Notes: generated by a model from the letters alone, not told the origin. Positions 1-6,883 are shown, counted from the first letter of the stretch. The stretch: DNA of 9,324 nucleotides from an uncultured Eggerthellaceae bacterium (GCA_934630485.1 CAKTWD010000067.1:1-9324), one strand, 5' to 3'. Numbers and translations: made by a program.

Positions 1-268
1 GACCAGGAGTGCTCCCGAATGTCGCGGCATACCAAAGGTAAGCGGGCTTCCCGTCGAACGACAATTTCTGCAGGAAATCACGCACAACGCTTGGCAAACC
101 CCACGCATAAGCGGGAGCAACGATGCCAACGGATTCGCCAGCAACTACAAAGTAATAGAGCCCTTCCCTCGCGCAATCGGCAATCGAAACGATATCGTCC
201 CCTGTTGCGTCTGCAACGCGCTGCGCAACGTGTTTCGAGTTTCCCGTAGCCGAAAAATAAAAGATCAC
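1..268 (-). CDS. EFR1-type flavodoxin/ferredoxin, N-terminal part (runs off left edge)
   Basis: This is the first 89 codons of a flavodoxin-fold electron carrier; the rest lies left of the window. The translation starts V(M)IFYFSATGNSKHVAQRVA, where the SATGNSKH loop is the FMN-phosphate binding loop of flavodoxin-like proteins. A later stretch, IVAPAYAWGLPSVVRDFL, matches the second flavin loop region of the EFR1 family. In that family the flavodoxin domain is followed by two [4Fe-4S] clusters, but that part is not visible here. The start is a GTG at 268-266, preceded by AGGGGAGG with a short four-base spacer; there is no in-frame ATG nearby. It follows the MarR gene by about 95 bp on the same strand, so it could share the MarR/MATE transcript. 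The family is not characterised well enough to give a substrate; low-potential electron transfer in anaerobes is the likely role. The small open frames on the other strand here are shadows. Confidence 0.82.
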   Translation of the reverse strand, partial: MIFYFSATGNSKHVAQRVADATGDDIVSIADCAREGLYYFVVAGESVGIVAPAYAWGLPSVVRDFLQKLSFDGKPAYLWYAATFGSTPG

Positions 269-362
269 AATGCCTCCCCTGGCCTAAGCTGCATCGGCGC
301 GATATGCAGATGGGCAAAGCCGATGAAACGCCTCGCTGTTCGGCCTGCTTTCAAAGCCGCCA

Positions 363-794
363 TCAGCGCATTTCTTCTCGAAGGACGCCCACGTACCGTT
401 TAACCACCCTGATGAACGTTTCCGCGTCTTCCGCAGGAATGGCACCTGCTGCCTTGAACTCGATCTCGCGCATACGTTCGACTACCGGGCGCCACCAACT
501 GCGACCGGCAGGCGTAAGCATCATGATTCTTTCGCGCTTGTCGGTTTCGCTTGGTTGCGAGGCGACGAAATCGCGCATGGCAAGGCGTTTGCAGATGGCG
601 CTTACCGTTTGCTTGCCCATATCGCACGCCTCGCAGATAGACTTCTGTGTCAACCCCTGGTCGTCGTCCCAAAGTGCATCGACAACGTACAACTCGCTAA
701 CGTCCACGCCCATCTTCTTTGCGAAGGCGCTATAAGAAACCGAGGCATCGCGCCAGCTGTCCCACATCTCCTTCGAGAAATCTTCGGCCCACAT
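363..794 (-). CDS. MarR-family winged-helix transcriptional regulator
   Basis: A 143-residue protein with the MarR layout: N-terminal dimerisation helices, a central winged helix-turn-helix and a C-terminal helix. The recognition region is LTQKSICEACDMGKQTVSAI, followed by a wing with the signature ETDKRERIMMLTPAGR (the DxRxxxxxLTxxG pattern). Such proteins are usually dimeric repressors released by small phenolic or oxidising ligands and often control an adjacent exporter. Here the upstream neighbour on the same strand is a MATE exporter, 87 bp away, whose promoter region holds operator-like repeats. Start choice: GGGAGG at 804-799 lies four bases before the ATG at 794 (MWAEDF...). ATGs at 797 and 806 are also in frame, giving up to 147 residues, but 806 has no Shine-Dalgarno sequence before it. 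The regulatory link to MATE is inferred from position and repeats. Confidence 0.9.
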   Translation of the reverse strand: MWAEDFSKEMWDSWRDASVSYSAFAKKMGVDVSELYVVDALWDDDQGLTQKSICEACDMGKQTVSAICKRLAMRDFVASQPSETDKRERIMMLTPAGRSWWRPVVERMREIEFKAAGAIPAEDAETFIRVVKRYVGVLREEMR

Positions 795-810
795 CATGCC
801 TCCCATTCAC

Positions 811-857
811 GTTAGTCAATTTATCGACGATTGTACCGCCAACCGAAACCGTCAAAG
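811..857 (-). promoter_or_regulatory. Candidate marR promoter with one MarR-type half-site
   Basis: Between the MATE stop and marR, the minus strand reads TTGACTAAC at 819-811. This shares its first seven bases, TTGACTA, with the two repeats found in front of MATE. Just upstream is TACAAT (835-830), a good -10 match, with TTTGAC (856-851) as a possible -35. The 15-base spacer is shorter than optimal. If this promoter is real, the half-site sits at the transcription start and would allow autorepression. It is weak evidence and could be chance. Confidence 0.3.
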
Positions 858-881
858 CACGACGATCAAAAACGCCCGCCC

Positions 882-2210
882 CTATCGCCAGCCATAGCCC
901 TTCGAATAACGTGTAAGCAAACCAATGGTGAAAATGCTGGCTGCGACCTCGGCCACGACAATCGACCACCAAATACTGTCCGCGCCGAAGAACATCGGCA
1001 GCAGTATTACGCACCCCAACTCGAAAACGAAGATCTCAACGAATGCGATAAGCGCTGAAATCTTGCCGTTCTCGACAGACGTGAACATGGCAGAGCCGAA
1101 ATAGGCCACTCCCATCAGCAAAAACGCGATGCTGTAAACGCGGAACGCATGAACCGTCAGGGTCATTAGACCCTCGTCGTAGCCGGTGAACACAAATGCC
1201 AGCGGACGCACCAACATCTGAACAGCCGCGCACGCCACAACCCCTACGAGCAACGTGAGCGTGGCGCCGTTAGCAAACAAGCTGCGCTTCTCGCGGTTGT
1301 TGTCCGCGCCATGCTGGTAGCTCATCAACGGCGCCATGCCCTCGGCAAGACCGCCGAATGCCGCGCCAATCAGCATAGACGCGTACTCGATGACCGCATA
1401 TGCGGCAACGCCGTCCGGCCCGAACAAACTCATAAGCTGCAAGTTGTAGGCCACAGCCACAACAGACACGGCAGCGCATGACACCATCTCGGAAACGCCA
1501 TTGGTGATCGATCGCGAAAGAATGCGATAATCCCAGCAGGGAGGCACCAATTTCAGCGCGCCCGCTTTACCGCGAGCAAACAGAACGATCATCAAGATGG
1601 CTGACGAGTATTCCGCCAGGCAGGTTGCCATGGCGGCGCCTTCTATTCCCATCCCAAACACCGCCATGAACAGAGCATCAAACCCGATATTGACCACACC
1701 CGCCGTAAGGGCCGACAGGAAACCAAGCCCCGGCTTGCCCGCAACCGAGCAGAACATCTCGAACACATAGGTAAGCATGAACATGGGCATCGATAGGAAA
1801 ACGATCCTGCCGTAGGTAGATGCCAGCGGAACCATTTCCTCGGATGCGCCAAGCAGCACAACCACGTTATCCATGAAGATGAAGCCGAAAACCGCGCAAA
1901 TCGCTCCTGTTACGAAAGTCGCCCATGCGATCAAAGAAAAGGCATGGTTCGCGCCCTTGCGGTCACCCGCACCCAATAACTGGCCAACAACGGCGCTACC
2001 GCCAGCACCCATCATGATGCCCAAAGACGAAAGGATCATGACGAACGGGAAAATAAGGCTCATCGAAGCCAACGCGGTTTTTCCAACCAGATTCGACACG
2101 AATAGGCCATCAACAATGGTGTAAGCCGAGCTGACGAACATCATCGCCATAGTCGGCAGCGTGTATTTCAGGAGCTTGGTTTTCGTGAAATGTTGCGCGA
2201 GGGCTTCCAT
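882..2210 (-). CDS. MATE-family multidrug efflux transporter
   Basis: A 442-residue, very hydrophobic protein of normal MATE length, with about twelve membrane helices in two similar halves. The N-terminal half begins LKYTLPTMAMMFVSSAYTIV and continues with DGLFVSNLVGKTALASMSL. That combination of an early TLP and a (V/I)DG(L/I)F(V/I)(S/G) motif is characteristic of MepA/NorM-type exporters. A GGSAVVGQLLGAGDRKGA segment (residues 70-90) is also typical. These proteins export cationic drugs or metabolites in exchange for Na+ or H+; the substrate cannot be read from sequence. The start ATG at 2210 has AGAAGG ten bases upstream, a rather long spacing. The gene is first in a minus-strand series with marR and the EFR1-type gene. 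Its upstream region carries the repeat array at 2248-2303, suggesting repression by the downstream MarR protein. Confidence 0.93.
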   Translation of the reverse strand: MEALAQHFTKTKLLKYTLPTMAMMFVSSAYTIVDGLFVSNLVGKTALASMSLIFPFVMILSSLGIMMGAGGSAVVGQLLGAGDRKGANHAFSLIAWATFVTGAICAVFGFIFMDNVVVLLGASEEMVPLASTYGRIVFLSMPMFMLTYVFEMFCSVAGKPGLGFLSALTAGVVNIGFDALFMAVFGMGIEGAAMATCLAEYSSAILMIVLFARGKAGALKLVPPCWDYRILSRSITNGVSEMVSCAAVSVVAVAYNLQLMSLFGPDGVAAYAVIEYASMLIGAAFGGLAEGMAPLMSYQHGADNNREKRSLFANGATLTLLVGVVACAAVQMLVRPLAFVFTGYDEGLMTLTVHAFRVYSIAFLLMGVAYFGSAMFTSVENGKISALIAFVEIFVFELGCVILLPMFFGADSIWWSIVVAEVAASIFTIGLLTRYSKGYGWR

Positions 2211-2247
2211 GCTTTCGTCGCCTTCTAAATTCTTTCTTCGATAATTG

Positions 2248-2303
2248 GTCTAACAGTTGACTATATTAGTCTATTGATTGACTACATTAGTTCATCGTTA
2301 GAC
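2248..2303. promoter_or_regulatory. Operator-like repeat array upstream of the MATE gene
   Basis: On the plus strand TTGACTATATTAGT (2257-2270) and TTGACTACATTAGT (2278-2291) are direct repeats with one mismatch and a period of exactly 21 bp, two helical turns. Each contains a small palindrome, ACTA-3 bases-TAGT; the first extends to GACTA-TAT-TAGTC. The pair is flanked by a perfect inverted repeat, GTCTAAC (2248-2254) and GTTAGAC (2297-2303), so the block forms an imperfect dyad centred near 2275.5. The sequence is markedly AT-rich compared with the genes. Read on the minus strand, the first repeat contains TAATAT (2268-2263), a possible -10 for MATE, though I find no clear -35. The dyads are the size and spacing expected for two MarR dimers bound on one face of the DNA; binding by the adjacent MarR protein is an inference. 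Confidence 0.6.
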
Positions 2304-2352
2304 TTTTATAAGACATGGCACATTGAAGAAACATAAGGCGAAACCGGATACC

Positions 2353-3108
2353 CTAGTCGATCAGCCCCAACGCAGGAGCAATGACCTTCGTGTACAAAAC
2401 CAACCAAATCATCGAAACGCAGAAACCACCCAGCACATCGCTTGCATAATGAGCGCCTAGGTAAATGCGGCTTATGCCGATCATTGCGATGATAAGCGCG
2501 AACAGGCAGATCAAAGCCGCCCGGCGACGCGGGTTCTTCTCGTAACGCCAGACATACCATAACAGCAAACCGAAAACTGCCATCGCAACCATAGAATGCC
2601 CCGAGGGGAAACTGAACCCCGAAACCTCCGTCAAGCGGAAGACGTCAGGGCGCGGGCGCTGGATCACGAACTTCAGGGCTTGGTTCAAAATCACAACCAA
2701 CACAAGGTTCAACACGTTGCACCATCCCGGGCGTTTGCCGGGAACGAATGCGGTGGCAACGCACAGCACCACCAGCAACGTCACGGGGGTGGCCAACGCC
2801 GAGAAGCTTTCCATGATGGGAGTGAGCCACGGCTGGCGCAAATGCTCGCCGATAAGCCACCAAGCGGCAGCATCAAGCTTCATGTTCTCTTCGGCAAGAA
2901 CGCTTTCCAGCAGCGCCACGAACACGATGGCGCACACCGACGCCAAGACGATTCCGCGATTGTCGTTGACATACCTAACGAACTCGTGCGCGCCCGTCTT
3001 GATTTGCGTTGACTTCCCCAACCTATACAACTCCTTGGCACGACTACATGCAAGCCGCCGAACATATCGCGCTGCAGCCGTTTGAGGCAGCAGCCCATCA
3101 ACAAACAT
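2353..3108 (-). CDS. PAP2-family membrane phosphatase
   Basis: A 251-residue integral membrane phosphatase of the PAP2 (type 2 phosphatidic acid phosphatase) superfamily. All three catalytic motifs are present: K-x6-RP as KFVIQRPRP (residues 146-154), PSGH (168-171) and SR-x5-H-x3-D as SRIYLGAHYASD (213-224). His171 and His220 would be the acid and nucleophile. Around five to six membrane helices are visible from residue 53 on. Likely substrates are lipid phosphates such as undecaprenyl pyrophosphate, phosphatidate or phosphatidylglycerophosphate; sequence alone does not decide. It begins 17 bp after the aldehyde dehydrogenase stop, so cotranscription is likely. The ATG at 3108 has only a weak GAGCGAG before it. 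A TTG at 3021-3019 has AAGGAG nine bases upstream and would give a 222-residue protein lacking a basic, non-membrane N-terminus; that may be the true start. Confidence 0.9.
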   Translation of the reverse strand: MFVDGLLPQTAAARYVRRLACSRAKELYRLGKSTQIKTGAHEFVRYVNDNRGIVLASVCAIVFVALLESVLAEENMKLDAAAWWLIGEHLRQPWLTPIMESFSALATPVTLLVVLCVATAFVPGKRPGWCNVLNLVLVVILNQALKFVIQRPRPDVFRLTEVSGFSFPSGHSMVAMAVFGLLLWYVWRYEKNPRRRAALICLFALIIAMIGISRIYLGAHYASDVLGGFCVSMIWLVLYTKVIAPALGLID

Positions 3109-3125
3109 GATCGACTCGCTCGATA

Positions 3126-4490
3126 TTACAGGATCTTTCTCAAAAGACGTAGTTTGGCACAGTCAAACGGCGCATACCTTGCAGGCACGTCGATCTTCGC
3201 GGCGTTGCGCACGATTCCCTTCTTATGGCTGAAGGTGTCGAACCCGAACTTGCCATGATACGAACCCACGCCGCTGTTCCCAACGCCACCAAACGGAAGA
3301 TGATGATTGGTGAAATGCATGATCGCATCGTTCACGCAGCCGCCGCCGAACGAAAGGCTTTGAATGATACGGTTCGCCTGGGAGTCGTTCTGAGTGAACA
3401 CGTAGCATGCCAAGGGCTTCTCGAGCTGTTTGATGGCATCGATCACGCCTTCGATGTCCTGGTACTCGATAACGGGAATCAACGGACCGAAGATCTCTTC
3501 TTTCATGATCTCGTGATCGAAATCGGCATGCGGGAAAATCGCCGGCGCGATCTTGCGATCGGAGTCGTTGCTTTCGCCGCCGATCACGTCCTCTTCGGTT
3601 TGAATCAGGTCAAGAAGCCTACGGTAATGGCGCTCGTTGATGATTTTAGGGTACGAATCGTTGGTTGCAGCGCACGGATAGCGGCGCGCGATTTCGTCCT
3701 GTATGGCAGCGATCAGAGCATCTTTCACGCTGCGATGAGCCACAATGTAATCGATGGAAACGCATGTCTGACCAGCGTTAAGCAGCTTCCCCCACACGAT
3801 TCGCTTGGCCGCGATCTTGATATCGGCCGTCTCGTCCACGATGCACGGGCACTTTCCGCCCAATTCCAACGACACCGGAGTAAGATGCTCGCTTGCCGCG
3901 CGCATGACGGTACGACCTACGCGCGCGCCGCCAGTGAAGAAGATGTAGTCGTATCGCTGCGCAAGCAACTGGCCATGATCGATATCCGGTTCGACACAGC
4001 AAACATAATGTGGATCGAAGGTGCTGTCGATGATCTGCTTGATAACCTTCGAGGTTCGCGCACTCGAACGTGAGCACTTGAGCACAGCGCAATTCCCCGC
4101 CACCATCGCGGCAACCAAAGGCGCAATGGCTAGATCAAACGGATAATTCCAAGGCGACATGATAAGAACCACGCCGTAGGGCTCGGAGTGGATGTAGCTT
4201 TTGGCCGGAAACGTGCTGACAGTGCCGCGCACGCGCTGAGAACGGCTCCATTTGCCCACGCTCTTCACAGCCTCGTGGATTTCGTTGTACACCATGGCCA
4301 CTTCAGTCATGTAACCTTCGGCCTTCGATTTAGACAGGTCTTCGTAAAGCGCATCAAGGATAAGCGCCTCGTTGTCCCTGATGGCATGCTCGAGCTTCTT
4401 CAACATTTCAATCCTGAAGCCAACCGACTTCGTGGCATCGGCGTTGAAGAACTTCCTTTGATTTGCGACGATTTCCGCAATCTCGCCCAT
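3126..4490 (-). CDS. Aldehyde dehydrogenase, ALDH3-like
   Basis: A 454-residue NAD(P)-dependent aldehyde dehydrogenase that oxidises aldehydes to carboxylic acids. The short length and C-terminal layout (FGGGCVNDAIMHF, then LPFGGVGNSGVGSYHGKFGF) place it with ALDH3/YwdH-type enzymes. Catalytic residues are present: Asn115 in MSPWNYPF, Glu209 in LELGGK, nucleophile Cys243 in NAGQTCVS and the EEIFGP motif (331-336). The usual KPSE cofactor motif is KCSR (138-141), so the Glu that normally binds the adenosine ribose is Arg. The final residues (AKLRLLRKIL) are basic and amphipathic and could touch the membrane, as in fatty-aldehyde dehydrogenases, but no clear membrane helix follows. The ATG at 4490 has AGGGGAG seven bases upstream. 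The PAP2 gene follows after 17 bp. Fatty or other long-chain aldehydes are a plausible but unproven substrate. Confidence 0.94.
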   Translation of the reverse strand: MGEIAEIVANQRKFFNADATKSVGFRIEMLKKLEHAIRDNEALILDALYEDLSKSKAEGYMTEVAMVYNEIHEAVKSVGKWSRSQRVRGTVSTFPAKSYIHSEPYGVVLIMSPWNYPFDLAIAPLVAAMVAGNCAVLKCSRSSARTSKVIKQIIDSTFDPHYVCCVEPDIDHGQLLAQRYDYIFFTGGARVGRTVMRAASEHLTPVSLELGGKCPCIVDETADIKIAAKRIVWGKLLNAGQTCVSIDYIVAHRSVKDALIAAIQDEIARRYPCAATNDSYPKIINERHYRRLLDLIQTEEDVIGGESNDSDRKIAPAIFPHADFDHEIMKEEIFGPLIPVIEYQDIEGVIDAIKQLEKPLACYVFTQNDSQANRIIQSLSFGGGCVNDAIMHFTNHHLPFGGVGNSGVGSYHGKFGFDTFSHKKGIVRNAAKIDVPARYAPFDCAKLRLLRKIL

Positions 4491-4523
4491 ACGCCATCTC
4501 CCCTAACGTCGTTTTGACGCGTT

Positions 4524-4545
4524 CGGCCGGCAATGGGACCGGCCG
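4524..4545. repeat. GC-rich hairpin in the divergent intergenic region
   Basis: CGGCCGG (4524-4530) and CCGGCCG (4539-4545) form a perfect seven-pair, all-GC stem with an eight-base loop. It lies 34 bp upstream of the aldehyde dehydrogenase start, between that gene and the divergent YjbR-like gene. No T-run follows on either strand, so it is not an ordinary terminator. It could be a 5'-leader structure of the dehydrogenase mRNA or a protein-binding palindrome. The rest of the 4491-4695 gap shows no convincing gene; GATAAT at 4628-4633 is a possible -10 for the rightward gene, without a good -35. Confidence 0.4.
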
Positions 4546-4695
4546 TTGATTCATCTTGTAAATGATATACGCGAATACGCCGCAGCCGCAGAAGGATCGG
4601 ATTCTTCCATGCAAGCGTTTCAAAGGCGATAATCTGAACGAATAAGAGGAACGCATCAAGCGGGTCAGAAGGTTATTCAGCAGGAGGGACCGAAG

Positions 4696-5097
4696 ATGAA
4701 CCGAACCGACTTCGAGAAACTGGTTTCAAAGCAGTTCGGCGTCGACCCCGAGAACCCCTGGCTCGAAAATCCAGGTCATCGGGTTTTCCGCCACAGCAGA
4801 AACAACAAGTGGTTCGCCCTTCTGATGGACGTGCAAAAAGCGAAGCTGGGATTAGGCGGTGAAGGGTCGATCGATGTCGTCAACTTGAAATGCGACCCCG
4901 ACCTGATTCAGATCCTGCGTCAGCAGGAAGGGTTCTTCCCTGCATATCATATGAACAAGAGCCACTGGATCACCGTGGCGCTTGACCGCGTGGACGACGA
5001 AACCATCGCAAGCCTCCTTGCACAAAGCTATGCCCTTACCGAAACCCGGTCTCGAAAGCTCACGTGCGCGGCCGGCAAGGAAACTTCGAGCATTTGA
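4696..5097 (+). CDS. YjbR/MmcQ-like protein
   Basis: A 133-residue soluble protein of the YjbR/MmcQ family, whose fold resembles a CyaY-like or double-wing DNA-binding domain. Family landmarks are visible in order: FRHSRNNKWFALLMDV (31-46), VNLKCDP (62-68), a Q-Q-E-G-F-F-P-A-Y-H segment (76-85) and NKSHWITVALD (87-97), ending with LLAQSYALT. The biochemical role of the family is not established; the 'DNA-binding' label in common use is structural. The first 115 or so residues match the family, and the charged Cys-containing tail (RSRKLTCAAGKETSSI) looks unconserved. The start is firm: AGGAGG (4682-4687) is eight bases before the ATG. It lies 18 bp upstream of the CLC gene, but that gene seems to have its own promoter within this gap. 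Confidence 0.88.
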   Translation: MNRTDFEKLVSKQFGVDPENPWLENPGHRVFRHSRNNKWFALLMDVQKAKLGLGGEGSIDVVNLKCDPDLIQILRQQEGFFPAYHMNKSHWITVALDRVDDETIASLLAQSYALTETRSRKLTCAAGKETSSI

Positions 5098-5102
5098 TCA
5101 TT

Positions 5103-5108
5103 TATAAT
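5103..5108 (+). promoter_or_regulatory. Perfect -10 box (TATAAT) for a possible leaderless CLC transcript
   Basis: TATAAT lies immediately after the YjbR-like stop codon and seven bases before the CLC ATG at 5116. A transcript starting the normal seven bases or so beyond the -10 would begin at or next to the A of the ATG. The intervening bases CCAGCGC contain no Shine-Dalgarno sequence, and none is seen further upstream within usual range. No good -35 is found at 16-18 bp spacing. Leaderless genes with this arrangement are common in Actinobacteria. Confidence 0.5.
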
Positions 5109-5115
5109 CCAGCGC

Positions 5116-6465
5116 ATGAAGAAATCACGTGAACATAAGCCGTACGTGGGAGACCTCGGCCAACCGCTTGATACCGCCGCGCAAAAGGCCGAAGTCGGCT
5201 TCGGCATGGTGGCGCTGGCGATTGTCGTGGGCTTCATGATCGGCCTTATTGTTTGGGCCGTCTTCTGGGCCTCGTCAGCACTCACCGAGCTGCTGTGGGT
5301 TGACGGTCGGGCAAACCTTGAAAGTGCCCTTTCGCAAGCGGACATCCCGTCATGGTGGCTACCCATTGCGTTTTGCGGAATTGGCGGCTTGGTCATTGGC
5401 CTTTGGACCCGCTTCTTCGGCGGTCAACCCGAAAGCCTTGAGACAGTCATGGCATCGGTCAAAACCACGGGTGGTTACCAGCTTGAGCGCCCGGGCGCAA
5501 GCATCATCGGATTCTTGCTTCCTCTTGTTTTCGGCGGGTCCATCGGCCCCGAAGCGGGTCTTACGGGCATCATTGCCGCAGCCTGCACACGCATCGGCAA
5601 CAGCCTTAAGGCTGCGGGCATCCGCGTGAAGCAAATCACGGACATCACCGTTTCAGCCGCGCTTTCGGCGGTATTCGCTTCACCGTTCGTTGGCGTTGTT
5701 GCAACAGCCGAGGACAGCATGCCCGCACTTGATCCAAGCGATTACGAATTTCGCCGCAAGGTCAAACTTGTCCTATACACCGCATCTGCTCTTGGCGCGA
5801 TCATCGGTATCGCGCTGTTCACTTCCATTTTTGGGAAAGAAAGCGGCGTTCCTCATTTCGACGGCGTGACGCCTGGCGCCAATAAACTCTGGTGGGCGCT
5901 GCCCTGCATCCTGCTGGGCTATTTTGCGGCACTGATCTACCACGCCTCTTCAACCGGTTTCGCGAAGCTCGATGGGCGCTTGGGCGACCACTCTGTTGCC
6001 AAGCCCCTTGCAGCCGGCCTGATTTTGGGAGTCCTGGCCGTACCGCTACCCTACGTGCTGTTCCCTGGCGAGGCGCAGTCATTCGAACTCATACACAACT
6101 GGGCAAGCGTTTCCGGCACGGTGCTTATCGCAACCGGCTTGCTAAAATGCGCGACAACGCCGCTTTGCATCAACCTCGGCTGGCGCGGCGGCCACTTCTT
6201 CCCCGTGATTTTTGCCGGCATCGCCTTGGGCTACGGCATTGCTTCGGTTGGCGGGTTCGAGCCGATGTTCTGCGTCGCCATCACAACCGCCACGCTGGTT
6301 GCAAGCGTGCAGCGAAAGGCGCTGGTCGCCATCGCGATGCTTCTGCTGTGCTTCCCCGTGCAAAGCATTCCCTGGATCGGTATCGCCTGCCTAATTGGCG
6401 CGTCGCTTCCTCTGCCCGACGCACTTGCAAAGAAACAGCAACCCAAGCAAGAACGAGAGGCTTAA
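5116..6465 (+). CDS. CLC-family chloride/anion transport protein lacking the gating glutamate
   Basis: A 449-residue membrane protein with the CLC architecture: a soluble N-terminus of about 28 residues, then some ten hydrophobic segments. The two recognisable pore signatures are GGSIGPEAG (140-148), equivalent to the GREGP loop, and GWRGGHFFPVIFAG (355-368), equivalent to the GxFxP loop. In GSIGP, Ile143 occupies the place of the external gating glutamate. The proton-pathway region reads ATAEDSM (196-202), where alignment to the E. coli antiporter puts Asp200 at the internal glutamate. The GSGIP loop is also altered (GGQPES, 102-107). As I recall, YfeO-like CLC proteins show a similar GSxGPE loop, so this is probably that branch. 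Loss of the gate suggests uncoupled, channel-like anion movement; the ion is not certain. The basic tail (AKKQQPKQEREA) is cytoplasmic. A K+ channel gene follows four bases after the stop. Confidence 0.9.
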   Translation: MKKSREHKPYVGDLGQPLDTAAQKAEVGFGMVALAIVVGFMIGLIVWAVFWASSALTELLWVDGRANLESALSQADIPSWWLPIAFCGIGGLVIGLWTRFFGGQPESLETVMASVKTTGGYQLERPGASIIGFLLPLVFGGSIGPEAGLTGIIAAACTRIGNSLKAAGIRVKQITDITVSAALSAVFASPFVGVVATAEDSMPALDPSDYEFRRKVKLVLYTASALGAIIGIALFTSIFGKESGVPHFDGVTPGANKLWWALPCILLGYFAALIYHASSTGFAKLDGRLGDHSVAKPLAAGLILGVLAVPLPYVLFPGEAQSFELIHNWASVSGTVLIATGLLKCATTPLCINLGWRGGHFFPVIFAGIALGYGIASVGGFEPMFCVAITTATLVASVQRKALVAIAMLLLCFPVQSIPWIGIACLIGASLPLPDALAKKQQPKQEREA

Positions 6466-6469
6466 ACGC

Positions 6470-6883
6470 ATGTTCAGACTGCGAATGATCGGCAAAATCA
6501 TCAGGCAAGCAGGTCTTGGCCACATCACCATCGTGTTCTTCGCGCTGTTCTTCCTGTGCGCGCTGGGGATCAAGCTGACAAGCCCCGAAGTTGGAACGCT
6601 GGGCGATTCGCTTTGGCTTCGCTTCCAAAGCATGACCACCATCGGCTTTGGCGACCTGCCGACATATCGACCCGCATGCCGTGCCATCTTGGTCTTCCTC
6701 AGCCTTGTCAGCGTTTTTTACCTTGCCGTGGTCACGGGCGTGGTGGTTGCCTACTGCAACCAGCTCATCCAAACGCAAAGCAAGAACAGCATTGTCAAGT
6801 TGGCATACGACCTTGAGCATTTGGACGAGCTTTCTAAAGACCAGTTGCGCGAGATCTCGCGCCGCGCGAAAGAATTCCGCTGA
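6470..6883 (+). CDS. Two-transmembrane potassium channel
   Basis: A 137-residue pore-domain K+ channel (ion_trans_2 type). Helix one spans about residues 19-36, the pore helix and selectivity filter TTIGFGD lie at 56-62, and helix two covers about 73-95. TTIGFGD is the TxGYGD filter with the common Phe variant. The C-terminus (about 98-137) is a charged helical tail with no RCK/TrkA-N domain, so gating by nucleotide or Ca2+ domains is not expected unless a partner supplies them. The ATG at 6470 is four bases after the CLC stop, with GAGAGG nine bases before it. An in-frame ATG at 6395 lies inside the CLC gene and is rejected. Close coupling to CLC suggests paired movement of K+ and an anion, for osmotic or pH balance. 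The gene's 3' end overlaps the convergent sirtuin gene by 50 bp. Confidence 0.9.
   Translation: MFRLRMIGKIIRQAGLGHITIVFFALFFLCALGIKLTSPEVGTLGDSLWLRFQSMTTIGFGDLPTYRPACRAILVFLSLVSVFYLAVVTGVVVAYCNQLIQTQSKNSIVKLAYDLEHLDELSKDQLREISRRAKEFR

Noticed and set aside
289..325. Inverted repeats CTGCAT/ATGCAG and CATCGGC/GCCGATG between marR and the EFR1-type gene, considered as a terminator
   Set aside because: Stems are six to seven pairs with loops of 9 and 20 bases, they compete with each other, and no T-run follows; chance pairing is likely.
3225..4073. Plus-strand open frame of 282 codons
   Set aside because: It is antisense to the aldehyde dehydrogenase, whose catalytic motifs are all intact; no family motif or ribosome site supports it.
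6395..6469. Extension of the K+ channel to an ATG inside the CLC gene
   Set aside because: The extra 25 residues (MARRFLCPTHLQ...) are out-of-frame CLC sequence; the ATG at 6470 has a ribosome site and starts the channel proper.
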